In this document: piece after piece, positions 33,862 through 43,060 of the stretch
How positions within the stretch are numbered: position 1 is the stretch's first letter
Layout: every line of letters starts with the position of its first letter
Origin: VAXT01 sp963698015
GTDB taxonomy: Bacteria; Actinomycetota; Thermoleophilia; Gaiellales; Gaiellaceae
Reading direction: 5' to 3'
DNA length: 64,000 nt
Assembly (NCBI GenBank): GCA_963698015.1
Contig: OY969109.1
Location: forward strand, 2,542,001-2,606,000
Notes under the pieces: model-generated
Database searches by the model: none
Seen by the model: the letters and a program-made list of their open reading frames with translations, nothing else
Told to the model about the DNA's origin: nothing
Position numbers and translations under genes: made by a program

Positions 33862-34410
33862 CTACAGCTCTCCGGGCTTCGCGTACCGGTAGAAGAACCG
33901 GCCCAGCCCACCCTCGCTGATCGCGCTCATCAGGGCGAGGTGATCCTCGAGGACGCGCGCGCTTCCGATGCCGCCGGCCGAGACGGGGTGATAGCCGGCG
34001 TCGCGGATCAACTGCTCGGTGACCTCGACTGCGCCGTCCTCCGCTGCGTACAGGCAGCAGGGCGGAACCCGCTGTGAGTCGATCTCGTCGTAGAGGGCCG
34101 CGTAATTGCAGTTGAACGATTTTGCTACAGGACCGCTCACGTGCGACTTGACCTGGTGGGCGAGGGACTCGAAGCCCTCCTCGCGGCCGGTGAACGCGTT
34201 CGTCGCGTCGATCACGACCGCGTCGCCGATCCCGGTCACCTTGGTGAAGGCGTCTTCGATCGCCTTCGACGGGATCGCGACGAGCACCGCGTCCGAGCCC
34301 GACGCGTCGCCCCCGTCGCTGCCGAGCTCGGTCACGTCGTGCCCGGCGGACCGCCATCGCTTCGCCAGCCCTCCGCCGATGTTCCCCCTGCCGATCGTCG
34401 CGATCTTCAT
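33862..34410 (-). CDS. NAD(P)-binding reductase, F420-dependent NADP reductase-like
   Basis: This 182-residue Rossmann protein starts MKIATIGRGNIGGGLAKRWRSAGHDV, a GxGxxG dinucleotide-binding motif. AVVIDATNAF and VAKSFNCNYAALYDE are blocks typical of the F420_oxidored family (NADPH:F420 oxidoreductase and relatives). ATG 34410 follows an AAGGAG at four bases. Many members are generic NADP reductases, so F420 use is only a possibility. It is co-oriented with and close to the VOC and MFS genes. Confidence 0.82.
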   Translation of the reverse strand: MKIATIGRGNIGGGLAKRWRSAGHDVTELGSDGGDASGSDAVLVAIPSKAIEDAFTKVTGIGDAVVIDATNAFTGREEGFESLAHQVKSHVSGPVAKSFNCNYAALYDEIDSQRVPPCCLYAAEDGAVEVTEQLIRDAGYHPVSAGGIGSARVLEDHLALMSAISEGGLGRFFYRYAKPGEL

Positions 34411-34426
34411 GTGTCTCCTTTCCGAG

Positions 34427-34807
34427 CTAGGTCCGAGGCTGGAAAAGCTCGATCGGATTGCCCGCCGGGTCGTCGACGAGGATCTGCGAGCCGCCGGGGC
34501 CCTTGACGATGTCGTTGCGGAACGAGAGCCCGGCCTCACGCAGACGCTCCACCTCGGCCGCGATGTCGTCGACCAGCAGATGGATGCGGTTCCAGCCCCC
34601 GGGCTCGGGCTGTCGTCCGTCCGGCATCGGGCGCGCCGCCGAGCTCTGCGGCCCGCTGAGGAGCAGCCGGAGGTTGCCGCGTTGCACGTCGGCAAATGCG
34701 GGTGCCTGATCGGTCAGCAGCTCGAAACCGAAATGCGTCGTGTAGAAGGCGATCGCAGCCTCCACGTCGTCGACCATGTACCGGACGTGAACGGTGTCCC
34801 CGGGCAC
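34427..34807 (-). CDS. VOC-family protein
   Basis: This 126-residue protein shows the two-module glyoxalase fold: VHVRYMVDDVEAAIAFYTTHFGFELL, then RIHLLVDDIAAEVERLREAGLSFRNDI and a C-terminal LVDDPAGNPIELFQP. The final Glu is in the usual metal-ligand position. I start at GTG 34807; a later ATG (MVDDVEAA) is less likely because it would cut the first strand. The function is unknown. Confidence 0.82.
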   Translation of the reverse strand: MPGDTVHVRYMVDDVEAAIAFYTTHFGFELLTDQAPAFADVQRGNLRLLLSGPQSSAARPMPDGRQPEPGGWNRIHLLVDDIAAEVERLREAGLSFRNDIVKGPGGSQILVDDPAGNPIELFQPRT

Positions 34808-34817
34808 AGACTGGACG

Positions 34818-35504
34818 TTAGCGAGCAGTGATCTCCGCGGCGCCGTCGACCATTCGGCCGAGACGCGGGACGACGTCGAGGACACTCACCTGCGCGCAGA
34901 ACGCGATGTCGTCCTCCAGCCCCGGCGGGCCGTAGGTGCGGGCGAGGAGGCCTTCGTGGGCGTCCGGCCACGCCCGGGCGATCGCGTCGGCGGCCTTTGC
35001 CGCGTCGGACGGCTCGGCATCGAGCAGCTGGACGATCCGGCCGGCGCAGTAGGCGTCGTCGAGCGCGAACTCGCCCTGGAAGCCCGCGCAGACGATCAGC
35101 ACGTCCTCCCCACGCTCTCGCGCCGCGGTCGCGACAGCCTCGAGATTGAGCAGGCTCCCCAGCAGGACCTCGTCGGCCCGTGACGCCGTCTCGAGGATCG
35201 CGCGCGTCCCGTTCGTCGTCGAGAAGATCACCGAGGGGGCTCGAGGCTCGCCGAGGAACTCCCGCGGCGAGGCGCCGACGTCGAAGCCCTCGATCCGGAC
35301 CGCGTTCCGCTCGCCGCCGAGCAAGCCTTCCCCGAGCTTGTCGCGGAGCGCCCGCGCTTCGCCGACCTCGTGGCAGCAGTAGACCCGTTCGTAGCCCGAG
35401 GCGAGCACCTGCGCGATCGTCGAGGTGGCGCGGAGAACGTCCACCACGATCCCGAGCTGGGCGTTGGCCGCCTCCCTGGGCGTAAAGGCGACGTGGGCGC
35501 GCAT
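34818..35504 (-). CDS. comB: ComB-family 2-phosphosulfolactate phosphatase
   Basis: This 228-residue protein has the ComB signatures VVDVLRATSTIAQVLASGYE, VIFSTTNGTRAI, VLLGSLLN and VCAGFQGEFALDD. The characterised enzyme removes phosphate from 2-phosphosulfolactate in coenzyme M synthesis. Homologues are widespread in bacteria without known coenzyme M, so the physiological substrate here is uncertain. No comA or comC is visible. It heads the comB-VOC-reductase-MFS set and is divergent from the rhomboid gene. Confidence 0.88.
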   Translation of the reverse strand: MRAHVAFTPREAANAQLGIVVDVLRATSTIAQVLASGYERVYCCHEVGEARALRDKLGEGLLGGERNAVRIEGFDVGASPREFLGEPRAPSVIFSTTNGTRAILETASRADEVLLGSLLNLEAVATAARERGEDVLIVCAGFQGEFALDDAYCAGRIVQLLDAEPSDAAKAADAIARAWPDAHEGLLARTYGPPGLEDDIAFCAQVSVLDVVPRLGRMVDGAAEITAR

Positions 35505-35524
35505 CCCCCCACTACGCTACCTCG

Positions 35525-36388
35525 GTGACCACAGAGCAGACCAAGATGTACTGCTACCGGCACCCGAACCGGGAGACCGGCGTCTCGTGCTCCGAGTGCG
35601 GACGGGGCATCTGCCCCGACTGCATGGTCTTCGCGCCGGTCGGGATCCGGTGCCCGGAGCACGCAGGCAAGACGCAGGGCGCGTCACGGGTGACCCAGGG
35701 CGTGCGGCGCGTCTCCTACGAGGGCCAGGGCGCGCTCGTCACGAAGATCCTGATCGGGATCAACGTCCTCGTCTTCCTGATCAACCTCGCTCAGGGCTCG
35801 AGCCTCACCCAGGTCTCCGGGAGCCTGTTCGTGAAAGGCGCCCTCTACGTGCCGGGCGGCCTGGACCAGGGCGAGTGGTATCGCCTGATCACGGCGGCGT
35901 TTCTGCACGCCAGCCTGATCCACCTCTTGTTCAACATGCTCGTCCTCTGGTTCATCGGCGCGCCGGTCGAGCAGGCGATCGGGCGCGGACGGTTCCTCGC
36001 GATCTACATCGTGTCGGGGCTCGCCGGCTCGGCGGGCGCCATCATCTTCAGCCCGAACGTCGTCACGGTCGGCGCGTCGGGCGCGATCTTCGGGATCCTC
36101 GGCGCGGCGCTCGTCCTCGAGGCTCAGAAGAACTACGTGCTCGGGGGTCAGGCGCTCGGCCTGATCGCCATCAACCTCATATTCACGTTCGCGATCCCGA
36201 ATATCTCGATCGGCGGGCACATCGGCGGGCTGATCGGCGGTGCGCTGAGCATGCTCGCGTTCTCGCGCCTCGGCCGCACGCACGGGATCTACGGGCGCCC
36301 GGGGGTGCTCGGAATCGCGGGGGTGGTCGCCGTCGGCGCGGCCAGCCTCCTGGTCGCGTACTTCAGAGTGCAGGGCCTCGCGGCCTAG
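35525..36388 (+). CDS. Rhomboid-family intramembrane serine protease with N-terminal zinc finger
   Basis: This 287-residue protein starts with a B-box-like zinc finger (CYRHPNRETGVSCSECGRGICPDC, ending in RCPEHA). A six-helix rhomboid core follows. The catalytic serine is Ser185 in GASGAIFG and the histidine is His232 in GGHIGGLIGG. The HLLFNMLVLWFIG and E/R motif regions are intact. It should cleave transmembrane substrates; the finger may recruit them. GTG 35525 is used. It converges on ppdK with a shared CTAG. Confidence 0.92.
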   Translation: MTTEQTKMYCYRHPNRETGVSCSECGRGICPDCMVFAPVGIRCPEHAGKTQGASRVTQGVRRVSYEGQGALVTKILIGINVLVFLINLAQGSSLTQVSGSLFVKGALYVPGGLDQGEWYRLITAAFLHASLIHLLFNMLVLWFIGAPVEQAIGRGRFLAIYIVSGLAGSAGAIIFSPNVVTVGASGAIFGILGAALVLEAQKNYVLGGQALGLIAINLIFTFAIPNISIGGHIGGLIGGALSMLAFSRLGRTHGIYGRPGVLGIAGVVAVGAASLLVAYFRVQGLAA

Positions 36389-39009
36389 CCGCCGGACGCA
36401 ACCGCCTCGATTCCCGACTCCTTGAGCGCCGCCTGGGCCGCGGCGAGACGCGCGAGCGGGACGCGGTAGGGCGAGCACGACACGTACTCGAGGCCGAGCT
36501 CGTGGCAGAACCCGACCGACTTCGGCTCGCCGCCGTGCTCTCCGCAGATGCCCATCTTCAGGTCGTCCTTCACGCTGCGGCCGCGCTCCACGGCCAGGCG
36601 CATCAGCTCGCCGACCCCGCCCTGGTCGATCGTCTCGAACGGATTCCGCTCGAGCACGCCGTCCTCGAGGTAGCGCGTCAGGAACTTGCCCTCCGCGTCG
36701 TCGCGCGAGAAGCCGAGCGCCGTCTGCGTGAGGTCGTTCGTCCCGAACGAGAAGAAGTCGGCGTGCTCGGCGATCTCATCGGCTCGCACGCACGCGCGCG
36801 GTAGCTCGATCATCGTCCCGACGCGGTACTCGAGCTCGCCCTCCTCGTCCGCCGTCGCAATCGTGAGCGCCCGCAGCCGCCTCAGCTCCTCGCCGAAGCC
36901 GACGAGCGGGTGCATGATCTCGACGAGCGGCGCATCGCCGGTCCGCTCCTGCACTGCGAGGGCCGCGCGCACGATCGCGCGCACCTGCATCTCGTAGATC
37001 TCGGGGAACATGAGCCCGAGCCGGCAGCCGCGCGTCCCGAGCATCGGGTTCGCCTCGCTGAGCGCGCGGATTCGCTCGCGCATGTGCTCATCGGTCGCCT
37101 CCTCCAGCGGCGGCAAGAACTCGTGCAGCGGCGGGTCGAGCAGGCGGATCGTGACCGGGAGGCCCGCCATCGCCTCGAAGATCCCCTCGAAGTCCGCCTG
37201 CTGGTGCGGGAGCAGCTTGTCGAGCGCGCGGCGACGCTCCTCTTCGCTCGAGGCCATGATCATCTCGCGGACGACCGGGAGCCGGTCCTCGGCCATGAAC
37301 ATGTGCTCGGTGCGGCAGAGCCCGATTCCCTGCGCCCCGAACTCGCGCGCCTTGGCCGCGTCCTCGGGCGTGTCCGCGTTCGCTCGCACCTTCAGGCGCC
37401 GCATGTCGTCGGCCCAGCCGAGGATCGTCTCGAAGTCCTCGTTGATCTGCGGCGGGACGAGGTCGACGGGGCCGAGGATGACGCGGCCGGTTCCGCCGTC
37501 GATCGTGATCACGTCCCCTTCCGCGAGCTCGTGGCCGTCGAGCGACGCGGTGCGGGCCGCGGTGTCGACCGTGAGCGCCTCGCAGCCGGCCACGCACGGC
37601 TTGCCCATCCCGCGCGCGACGACCGCGGCGTGCGAGGTCATGCCTCCGTGCGCGGTCAGGATCCCCTTCGCGGCGATCATCCCGTGGATGTCGTCCGGCG
37701 TCGTCTCCCAGCGGACGAGGATCACGCTCTCGCCGTTCTTCCCGAGCTCGGCCGCGGTGTCCGCGTCGAAGACGATCTTCCCCGAGGCGGCGCCCGGCGA
37801 GGCGTTCAGCCCCTGCGCGACGACCTCGACGCTCGCGGCGGGGTCGATCATCGGGTGCAGGAGCTGGTCGAGCTGCCCGGGGTCGATGCGGACGACGGCG
37901 TCCTCGCGTGAGATCAGCCCCTCCTCGACCATGTCCACCGCGGATCTGAGCGCCGCCGCGGCCGTCCGTTTCGCGCTGCGCGTCTGCAGCAGGTAGAGGC
38001 GCCCGTCCTCGACCGTGAACTCGATGTCCTGCACGTCCCGGTAGTGCTCCTCCAGGCGCCGCATCGTCGCGGTCAGCTGCTCGAAGGCGTCCGGCAGGCT
38101 CTCCTGCATGCGCCCGAGCGGCTCCGGGGTGCGAATCCCGGCGACGACGTCCTCGCCCTGCGCGTCGGCCAGGAACTCGCCGTACAGCCCGGCCTCACCG
38201 GTGGACGGGTCGCGCGTGAAGGCGACGCCGGTCCCCGACTGGTCGCCCTTGTTGCCGAAGACCATCTGGACGACGTTGACGGCCGTCCCGAGGTCGTCGG
38301 CAATGTGATGCGCTCGGCGGTAGACCTGCGCGCGCGGGTTGTCCCAGGAATCGAACACGGCGCGCACGGCGCGTGAGAGCTGCTCACGCGCGTCCTGCGG
38401 GAAGGCACTCCTCGTCTCGCTCTCGTAGATGGCCCTGAAGGTCTCGACCAACCCGGCCATGTCCTCCGCGGACAGGTCGACGTCGAGCGCGGCGCCGCGT
38501 TCGTCCTTCAGTTTCGAGAGGGCCTCCTCGAACAGGTGCCCGTCGACCCCGTCGACGACCTCGCCGTACATCTGGATCAACCGCCGGTACGAGTCGTTGG
38601 CGAAGCGCGGGTTGCCGGTCCGCTCCGCGAGCCCGCTCACGGCGTCGTCGTTCAGGCCGAGGTTGAGGATCGTGTCCATCATCCCGGGCATCGAGACCGC
38701 TGCGCCCGAGCGCACGGAGACGAGGAGCGGGTCGCCCGGGTCGCCGAAGGGCTTGCCGGTCTTCTCCTCGAGCGAGGTCAGGTGGTGCTCGACCTCGGCC
38801 TCGAGGCCGTCAGGGAGCCGACCGCCGCTTTCCGTGTACGCGCGGCAGGCGTCCGTCGTGATCGTGAAGCCGGCCGGGACGGGCACACCGAGCTGGGTCA
38901 TCTCCGCGAGCCCGACGCCCTTGCCGCCGAGCAGGTCGCGACCTCCCTCGGAGGGCTCGTCGAAGTCGTAGACGAAGCGGTTCGGGACCACGCTCTCGAA
39001 TCTTTCCAC
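36385..39009 (-). CDS. ppdK: Pyruvate, phosphate dikinase
   Basis: This 874-residue enzyme interconverts pyruvate + ATP + Pi with PEP + AMP + PPi. The N-terminal ATP-grasp region (DLLGGKGVGLAEMTQLGVPVPAGFTI) and the swivelling domain with phospho-His460 in GGMTSHAAVVARG are clear. The C-terminal PEP/pyruvate barrel has SFGTNDLTQTALGFSRDD and catalytic Cys in GICGEHGG. Thr458, two residues before the histidine, is the site the PPDK regulatory protein would phosphorylate. That regulator is encoded upstream in the same unit. The start GTG 39009 lies 12 nt after a small membrane-protein gene. Confidence 0.96.
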   Translation of the reverse strand: MERFESVVPNRFVYDFDEPSEGGRDLLGGKGVGLAEMTQLGVPVPAGFTITTDACRAYTESGGRLPDGLEAEVEHHLTSLEEKTGKPFGDPGDPLLVSVRSGAAVSMPGMMDTILNLGLNDDAVSGLAERTGNPRFANDSYRRLIQMYGEVVDGVDGHLFEEALSKLKDERGAALDVDLSAEDMAGLVETFRAIYESETRSAFPQDAREQLSRAVRAVFDSWDNPRAQVYRRAHHIADDLGTAVNVVQMVFGNKGDQSGTGVAFTRDPSTGEAGLYGEFLADAQGEDVVAGIRTPEPLGRMQESLPDAFEQLTATMRRLEEHYRDVQDIEFTVEDGRLYLLQTRSAKRTAAAALRSAVDMVEEGLISREDAVVRIDPGQLDQLLHPMIDPAASVEVVAQGLNASPGAASGKIVFDADTAAELGKNGESVILVRWETTPDDIHGMIAAKGILTAHGGMTSHAAVVARGMGKPCVAGCEALTVDTAARTASLDGHELAEGDVITIDGGTGRVILGPVDLVPPQINEDFETILGWADDMRRLKVRANADTPEDAAKAREFGAQGIGLCRTEHMFMAEDRLPVVREMIMASSEEERRRALDKLLPHQQADFEGIFEAMAGLPVTIRLLDPPLHEFLPPLEEATDEHMRERIRALSEANPMLGTRGCRLGLMFPEIYEMQVRAIVRAALAVQERTGDAPLVEIMHPLVGFGEELRRLRALTIATADEEGELEYRVGTMIELPRACVRADEIAEHADFFSFGTNDLTQTALGFSRDDAEGKFLTRYLEDGVLERNPFETIDQGGVGELMRLAVERGRSVKDDLKMGICGEHGGEPKSVGFCHELGLEYVSCSPYRVPLARLAAAQAALKESGIEAVASGG

Positions 39010-39021
39010 AGCTTTCGCGAC

Positions 39022-39183
39022 TTAAGGCAACGCCGAGCGTGACGTCCGGTCGGCCAGCCAGGCGAGAGCGCGCAACCCTAGCCAAACCGGTGTCAGCAGG
39101 ACGTAGAAGACGACGATGGCGGCACCGAGCACCGAGAACCAGGCTGCCCAGCGCCAGACCGGGACAGGTGGCTTCGGCTTCAT
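39022..39183 (-). CDS. Small single-span membrane protein between the PPDK regulator and ppdK
   Basis: This 53-residue reading frame begins MKPKPPVPVWRWAAWFSVLG and contains one hydrophobic helix (about residues 15-33) with a basic N-terminus, ending RTSRSALP. It lies exactly between the PPDK regulatory gene and ppdK on the same strand, with no room for another gene. I do not recognise it. Coding is supported by position, membrane pattern and lack of stops, but the ribosome binding site is weak. Confidence 0.55.
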   Translation of the reverse strand: MKPKPPVPVWRWAAWFSVLGAAIVVFYVLLTPVWLGLRALAWLADRTSRSALP

Positions 39184-39230
39184 GGCCGAAGCCTACGAAA
39201 CACTTCTGCGCAACTCACAGGCGCCGAACG

Positions 39231-40055
39231 TCAGGTCGCGGCGGCCTCGGCCTGCCGCTGCTCGACGAGGCGGATAACCCGCGCGGCCGTCTCCTCGATC
39301 GAGAGCTCCGTCGTGTCGATCACCGGGCACCCCAGCTTTCGCTGCACCGCGGCCGAATTGTCGAGCTCCTCGTAGATCTCGAGCAGCTTCGAGTAGCGAT
39401 GGTTCGAGCCGCCCATCCGGCGTGACCGGTTCTTGCGGATCTCCGCAAGCCGCTTCGCGTCGATCTTCAGACCGACGATCTTGTGCGGGTCGACGTCGAA
39501 GAGCTCGTTCGGCGGGTCGATCCCCTTGACGATCGGAACGTTCGCCGCGCGATAGCCGAGGTAGCCGAGGTAGATCGAGAGCGGTGTCTTCGATGTCCGC
39601 GACACGCCCACGAGGACGATGTCGGCGTCGTTCAGCCCGCCCGCGATCCCGTCGTCGTACTTGACCGCGAACTCGATCGCCTCCATGCGGCGGAAGTACG
39701 TCTCGTCAAGCGGGTGGCGCCCGCCCGCCTGCATCCTCGCCGCGGTTCCCGAGACCTTGGCCACGGCCTCGATCGGCTGGCCGAGCAGGTCGCAGTAGTG
39801 GAGCCTCGCCCGGCGGCAGAGCGTGCGCATCTCGGCGCGCAGCTCCGGCTCGACTAGCGTGTACACGACGACCGCGGGCCGGCCTCTCGCACGACGCACG
39901 ACCTGCGCGAGATCGTCGACGCTCTCGACCATCGGATGCCGGATCTCCTCGAACGGCTGCTCGGGGAACTGCGCCTCGAGCGCGTGGACGAGGCGCGTCG
40001 CCGTCTCGCCCGTCGAATCGGAGACCACGTGCAGCTCGACCGCCTGCGGAGCCAT
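39231..40055 (-). CDS. Pyruvate, phosphate dikinase regulatory protein (bifunctional kinase/phosphorylase)
   Basis: This 274-residue DUF299/PPSR-family protein has VELHVVSDSTGETATRLVHA at the N-terminus and the P-loop-like GVSRTSKTP at 150-158. NVPIVKGIDPPNELFDVDPHKIVGL and RYSKLLEIYEELD follow. The family inactivates PPDK by ADP-dependent phosphorylation of a Thr near the catalytic His, and reverses it with phosphate. PEP synthase regulators look similar, but the neighbouring ppdK makes PPDK the target. Confidence 0.94.
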   Translation of the reverse strand: MAPQAVELHVVSDSTGETATRLVHALEAQFPEQPFEEIRHPMVESVDDLAQVVRRARGRPAVVVYTLVEPELRAEMRTLCRRARLHYCDLLGQPIEAVAKVSGTAARMQAGGRHPLDETYFRRMEAIEFAVKYDDGIAGGLNDADIVLVGVSRTSKTPLSIYLGYLGYRAANVPIVKGIDPPNELFDVDPHKIVGLKIDAKRLAEIRKNRSRRMGGSNHRYSKLLEIYEELDNSAAVQRKLGCPVIDTTELSIEETAARVIRLVEQRQAEAAAT

Positions 40056-40305
40056 GGTCTCAGCGTATAGCCGTGCCGGGCCGGACGCCCTCTGCGGCCT
40101 ATCGGTAGGCGCCCGGGCCGGCTACGGCGTTCGCCGAGGAGCTCGGCGATGGAGACGACTGCGGCCGGTCGTCCCCGGAGGCGTGCGGCAACTCTTGGCC
40201 CAGAGGCGGCGAGACACCGCGGCGCCTCACGGGGTATAACCGGCACTTGCGGCGGTTTCCTTCATGCCTTACTCGGGTGGGCGTAGGCGAGTTCCCTCGA
40301 TCGGG
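40056..40305. other. Spacer between glyS and the PPDK regulator, nothing recognised
   Basis: This 250-nt gap holds no reading frame I accept. A TATACG hexamer at 40064-40069 (minus strand) lies close to the regulator start but has no matching -35 box. Confidence 0.4.
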
Positions 40306-42162
40306 TTACAGCGGGATCTGAGAGAGCTCGCCGAGCCGCCCGAGCGTGTCGCGGACATTCAGGAGCAGGCGCAGGCGATTCGCGCGGACGGCTCGGTCCT
40401 CGGCCAGGACGAGCACGTCCTCGAAGAACCGGTCGAGGAGCGGGCCGAGCTCGGCGCCTGCTTCGACCGCCGCGTTGAAGTCGCCTGCGTCGAGCGCCGC
40501 CGCGATCTCCGGGTCGAGGCGCTCGAGCGCCGCGGCGACCTTGGCCTCGGCATCCTCGACGAGCAGCGCGGGCTCGAGCTCCGCGGCTGCGCCCTGTTCC
40601 CTCTCCGCGAGCCGGCTCGCGCGCGTGTACGCCGTGTGGATCGGGCCCAACCGCTCGTCCGGGAGCGCCGCGAGGGCCTCTGCCAGCCGGGCCACGCCGC
40701 CGAGGTCGCGCACCGGAGCGCGGCGCGCGGCGCGCACGTACTCGACAGGCGCCGCTAGCAGGCCCTCGAAGCGCTCCTCGACGAACTCGGCGACCTCGGG
40801 GTCCATGAGCTCGCGCGGGATCGAGAGGTTGCCCTCCGTGGCGAGCCGACCGAGGCCGATCGCCGCGCGCCGCAACCCGTAGGGATCGCGGGAGCCCGTC
40901 GGTCGCTGCCCGAGGCCGAAGGAGACGTTGAGCGTGTCGATCTTGTCCGCCGCCGAGAGCACGCGGCCCGTCTCCGTGGTCGGCAAGGGCGCGTCGGCCG
41001 CGTCGGGGAGGTACTGCTCGTCGATCGCGGCGGACACGGCTTCCGGATAGCCGGCGAGCCGGGCGTACTCGGCGCCCACGTGGCCTTCGAGCTCCGGAAA
41101 CTCCCGCACGAGCTCCGACGCCTGGTCGGCCTTGGCCAGCCGCGCCGCCTCGAGCGCCGCCTCGCCGCCGCCGAGCGCCTCGACGAGCCTCGCAAGCCGC
41201 GCCGTCTTGTCCGCGAACGAGCCCGCGCCCTGGAAGAACGTGATCGCGCCGAGCCGTTCCGCGAGCGCGTCGATCCCGACCTTGACGTCGCGCTCGAACG
41301 TGAACGAGGCGTCTTCGAGCCGGCCCCCGACGACGTTCTCGACCCCGCCGCGGACGGTGTCCGGGTCGCCGCCGTTCGCAACGAAGGCGAATCGGTTGCC
41401 TCCGAGCGGGAAGGCCCGAACGTGGTGCTGGATCGTCGTCTCGACGACGCGGCTCGGGAGCTGGAGATAGCGCTCGTCGAAGCTGCAGTCGAGGACGACG
41501 GGCGACTCGACGAGGTACACGACCTCGGCGAGGACGCCGTGCGGGTCCGTCCAGCCGCCGAGCCCGTCGAGCGCGCCGACGATCTGCCTGCGGCGCTCCT
41601 CGCTGTCTGGCTCGACGTCCGCGGCCCGCAGCGCGTCCGCGTACCCGGCCGCGTCCGCGATCTCGATCGGCCCGGACGAGAAGCGATGCCCGTACGAGCG
41701 CTCGCCGACGATCCGCGTCGAGTTGAGCATCGCCAGCCTCCAGCGCGCCGGGCGCGGAAAGCGCAGGCCGCTGTCGTCCCAGCGCATCGTCTTCGAGAAC
41801 GCGAGGCCCCGCACGAGCTGGTCGACCTGCCCGGGCAGCACCTCGGCGAGCGGCTTCCCGGCCACCGCCACGCCCAGGAAGCCGTCGCGCTCTTCGAGCT
41901 CCTCGACCGCGACGCCGTGGCGCTTGGCGAACCCGGCCGCGGCCTTGTCCCGCATCGCGATCGGCGGCCCCTTCACCCACTGGTCCGCCGTCTTCTCCGG
42001 GACGTCCTCGGCGAGCACGGCGAGCCGGCGAGACGTCACGAGCACCCGGCTCGGCTCGATCCCGAGCACGCCGCGGGCGAGCTCCGGCAGCTGCCGTTCC
42101 GCCTCGCGGCACGCCGACGCGGGCAGCTCCTCGCAGCCGAGCTCAATCAGGAGCGTCGCCAT
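40306..42162 (-). CDS. glyS: Glycyl-tRNA synthetase beta subunit
   Basis: This 618-residue protein starts LLIELGCEELPASACREAERQL, the standard GlyS opening. FSKTMRWDDSGLRFPRPARW, TIQHHVRAFPLGG, GAGSFADKTARLARL and DPYGLRRAAIGL follow. The C-terminus has the DALR-like helical anticodon region. It is somewhat shorter than the E. coli subunit (about 689). It overlaps glyQ by 20 nt. The two-subunit form is atypical for most Actinomycetota, which use a single-chain enzyme. Confidence 0.95.
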   Translation of the reverse strand: MATLLIELGCEELPASACREAERQLPELARGVLGIEPSRVLVTSRRLAVLAEDVPEKTADQWVKGPPIAMRDKAAAGFAKRHGVAVEELEERDGFLGVAVAGKPLAEVLPGQVDQLVRGLAFSKTMRWDDSGLRFPRPARWRLAMLNSTRIVGERSYGHRFSSGPIEIADAAGYADALRAADVEPDSEERRRQIVGALDGLGGWTDPHGVLAEVVYLVESPVVLDCSFDERYLQLPSRVVETTIQHHVRAFPLGGNRFAFVANGGDPDTVRGGVENVVGGRLEDASFTFERDVKVGIDALAERLGAITFFQGAGSFADKTARLARLVEALGGGEAALEAARLAKADQASELVREFPELEGHVGAEYARLAGYPEAVSAAIDEQYLPDAADAPLPTTETGRVLSAADKIDTLNVSFGLGQRPTGSRDPYGLRRAAIGLGRLATEGNLSIPRELMDPEVAEFVEERFEGLLAAPVEYVRAARRAPVRDLGGVARLAEALAALPDERLGPIHTAYTRASRLAEREQGAAAELEPALLVEDAEAKVAAALERLDPEIAAALDAGDFNAAVEAGAELGPLLDRFFEDVLVLAEDRAVRANRLRLLLNVRDTLGRLGELSQIPL

Positions 42163-43003
42163 CGGTCCCCACGTAGAGCTGGGCGAAGCGGCGCGCGAGC
42201 GTGCGGACGCGCCCGATGTAGGCGGCCCGCTCGGTCACCGACACGGCGCCGCGCGCATCGAGCAGGTTGAACGCGTGCGACGACTTCAGAACCTGGTCGT
42301 AGGCCGGGAGCGGCAGGTTCTTGTCGAGCAGCTCTTCGGCCTCGGCCTCGTGCTCGTCGAAGCGGCGCTGGAGGACGTCGACGGGCGCCTCCTCGTAGTT
42401 GTACTGCGACCACTGGCGCTCGTTCTCGCGGTACACGTCCCCCCAGGTCACGCCCGGCGCCCACTCGAGGTCGAGCACGGTCGTCTTCTCCTGCAGGAAG
42501 AGCCCGAGCCGTTCGAGGCCGTACGTCATCTCCGCGGGGATCACCTGGAGGTCGATCCCGCCGAGCTGCTGGAAGTACGTGAACTGCGTCACCTCCATCG
42601 CGTCGCACCAGACCTCCCAGCCGAGGCCCCACGCGCCGAGGGTCGGCTGCTCCCAGTCGTCCTCGACGAGCCGGATGTCGTGCTTCAGGAGGTCGATCCC
42701 GAGCGCCTCGAGCGAGCCGAAGTACTGGTCGAGGACGTCCTCCGGGGCCGGCTTGAGGATCACCTGGTACTGGAAGTAGTGCTGGAAGCGGTACGGGTTC
42801 TCGCCGTAGCGCCCGTCGGCCGGCCGGATCACGGGCTCGACGTAGGCCGCGCGCCACTCCGGGTGGGTCGGGTCGAGGACGCGCAGGAAGGTGGCCGGAT
42901 TGGACGTGCCCGCGCCGAGCTCGGTGTGGTACGGCTGCATGAGCACCGCGCCGCGCTCGCCCCAGTACGCGTTCAGCGTGCCGATCATGTCCTGGAAGTT
43001 CAC
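42143..43003 (-). CDS. glyQ: Glycyl-tRNA synthetase alpha subunit
   Basis: This 286-residue class II catalytic subunit has the near-invariant blocks MIGTLNAYWGERGAVLMQPY, ELGAGTSNPATFLRVLDP, EPVIRPADGRYGENPYR, HYFQYQVILKP and EDDWEQPTLGAWGLGWEVW. I use GTG 43003 (VNFQDMIGTL). It lies downstream of recO with a repeat-bearing 95-nt gap and overlaps glyS. The recO-glyQ-glyS-PPSR order is also known from Firmicutes. Confidence 0.96.
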   Translation of the reverse strand: MNFQDMIGTLNAYWGERGAVLMQPYHTELGAGTSNPATFLRVLDPTHPEWRAAYVEPVIRPADGRYGENPYRFQHYFQYQVILKPAPEDVLDQYFGSLEALGIDLLKHDIRLVEDDWEQPTLGAWGLGWEVWCDAMEVTQFTYFQQLGGIDLQVIPAEMTYGLERLGLFLQEKTTVLDLEWAPGVTWGDVYRENERQWSQYNYEEAPVDVLQRRFDEHEAEAEELLDKNLPLPAYDQVLKSSHAFNLLDARGAVSVTERAAYIGRVRTLARRFAQLYVGTDGDAPD

Positions 43004-43060
43004 GCGGCGAAGACTACGGATCGGGCTCGACAGGCACGCAACACGGCCAGCCCGAACGGC

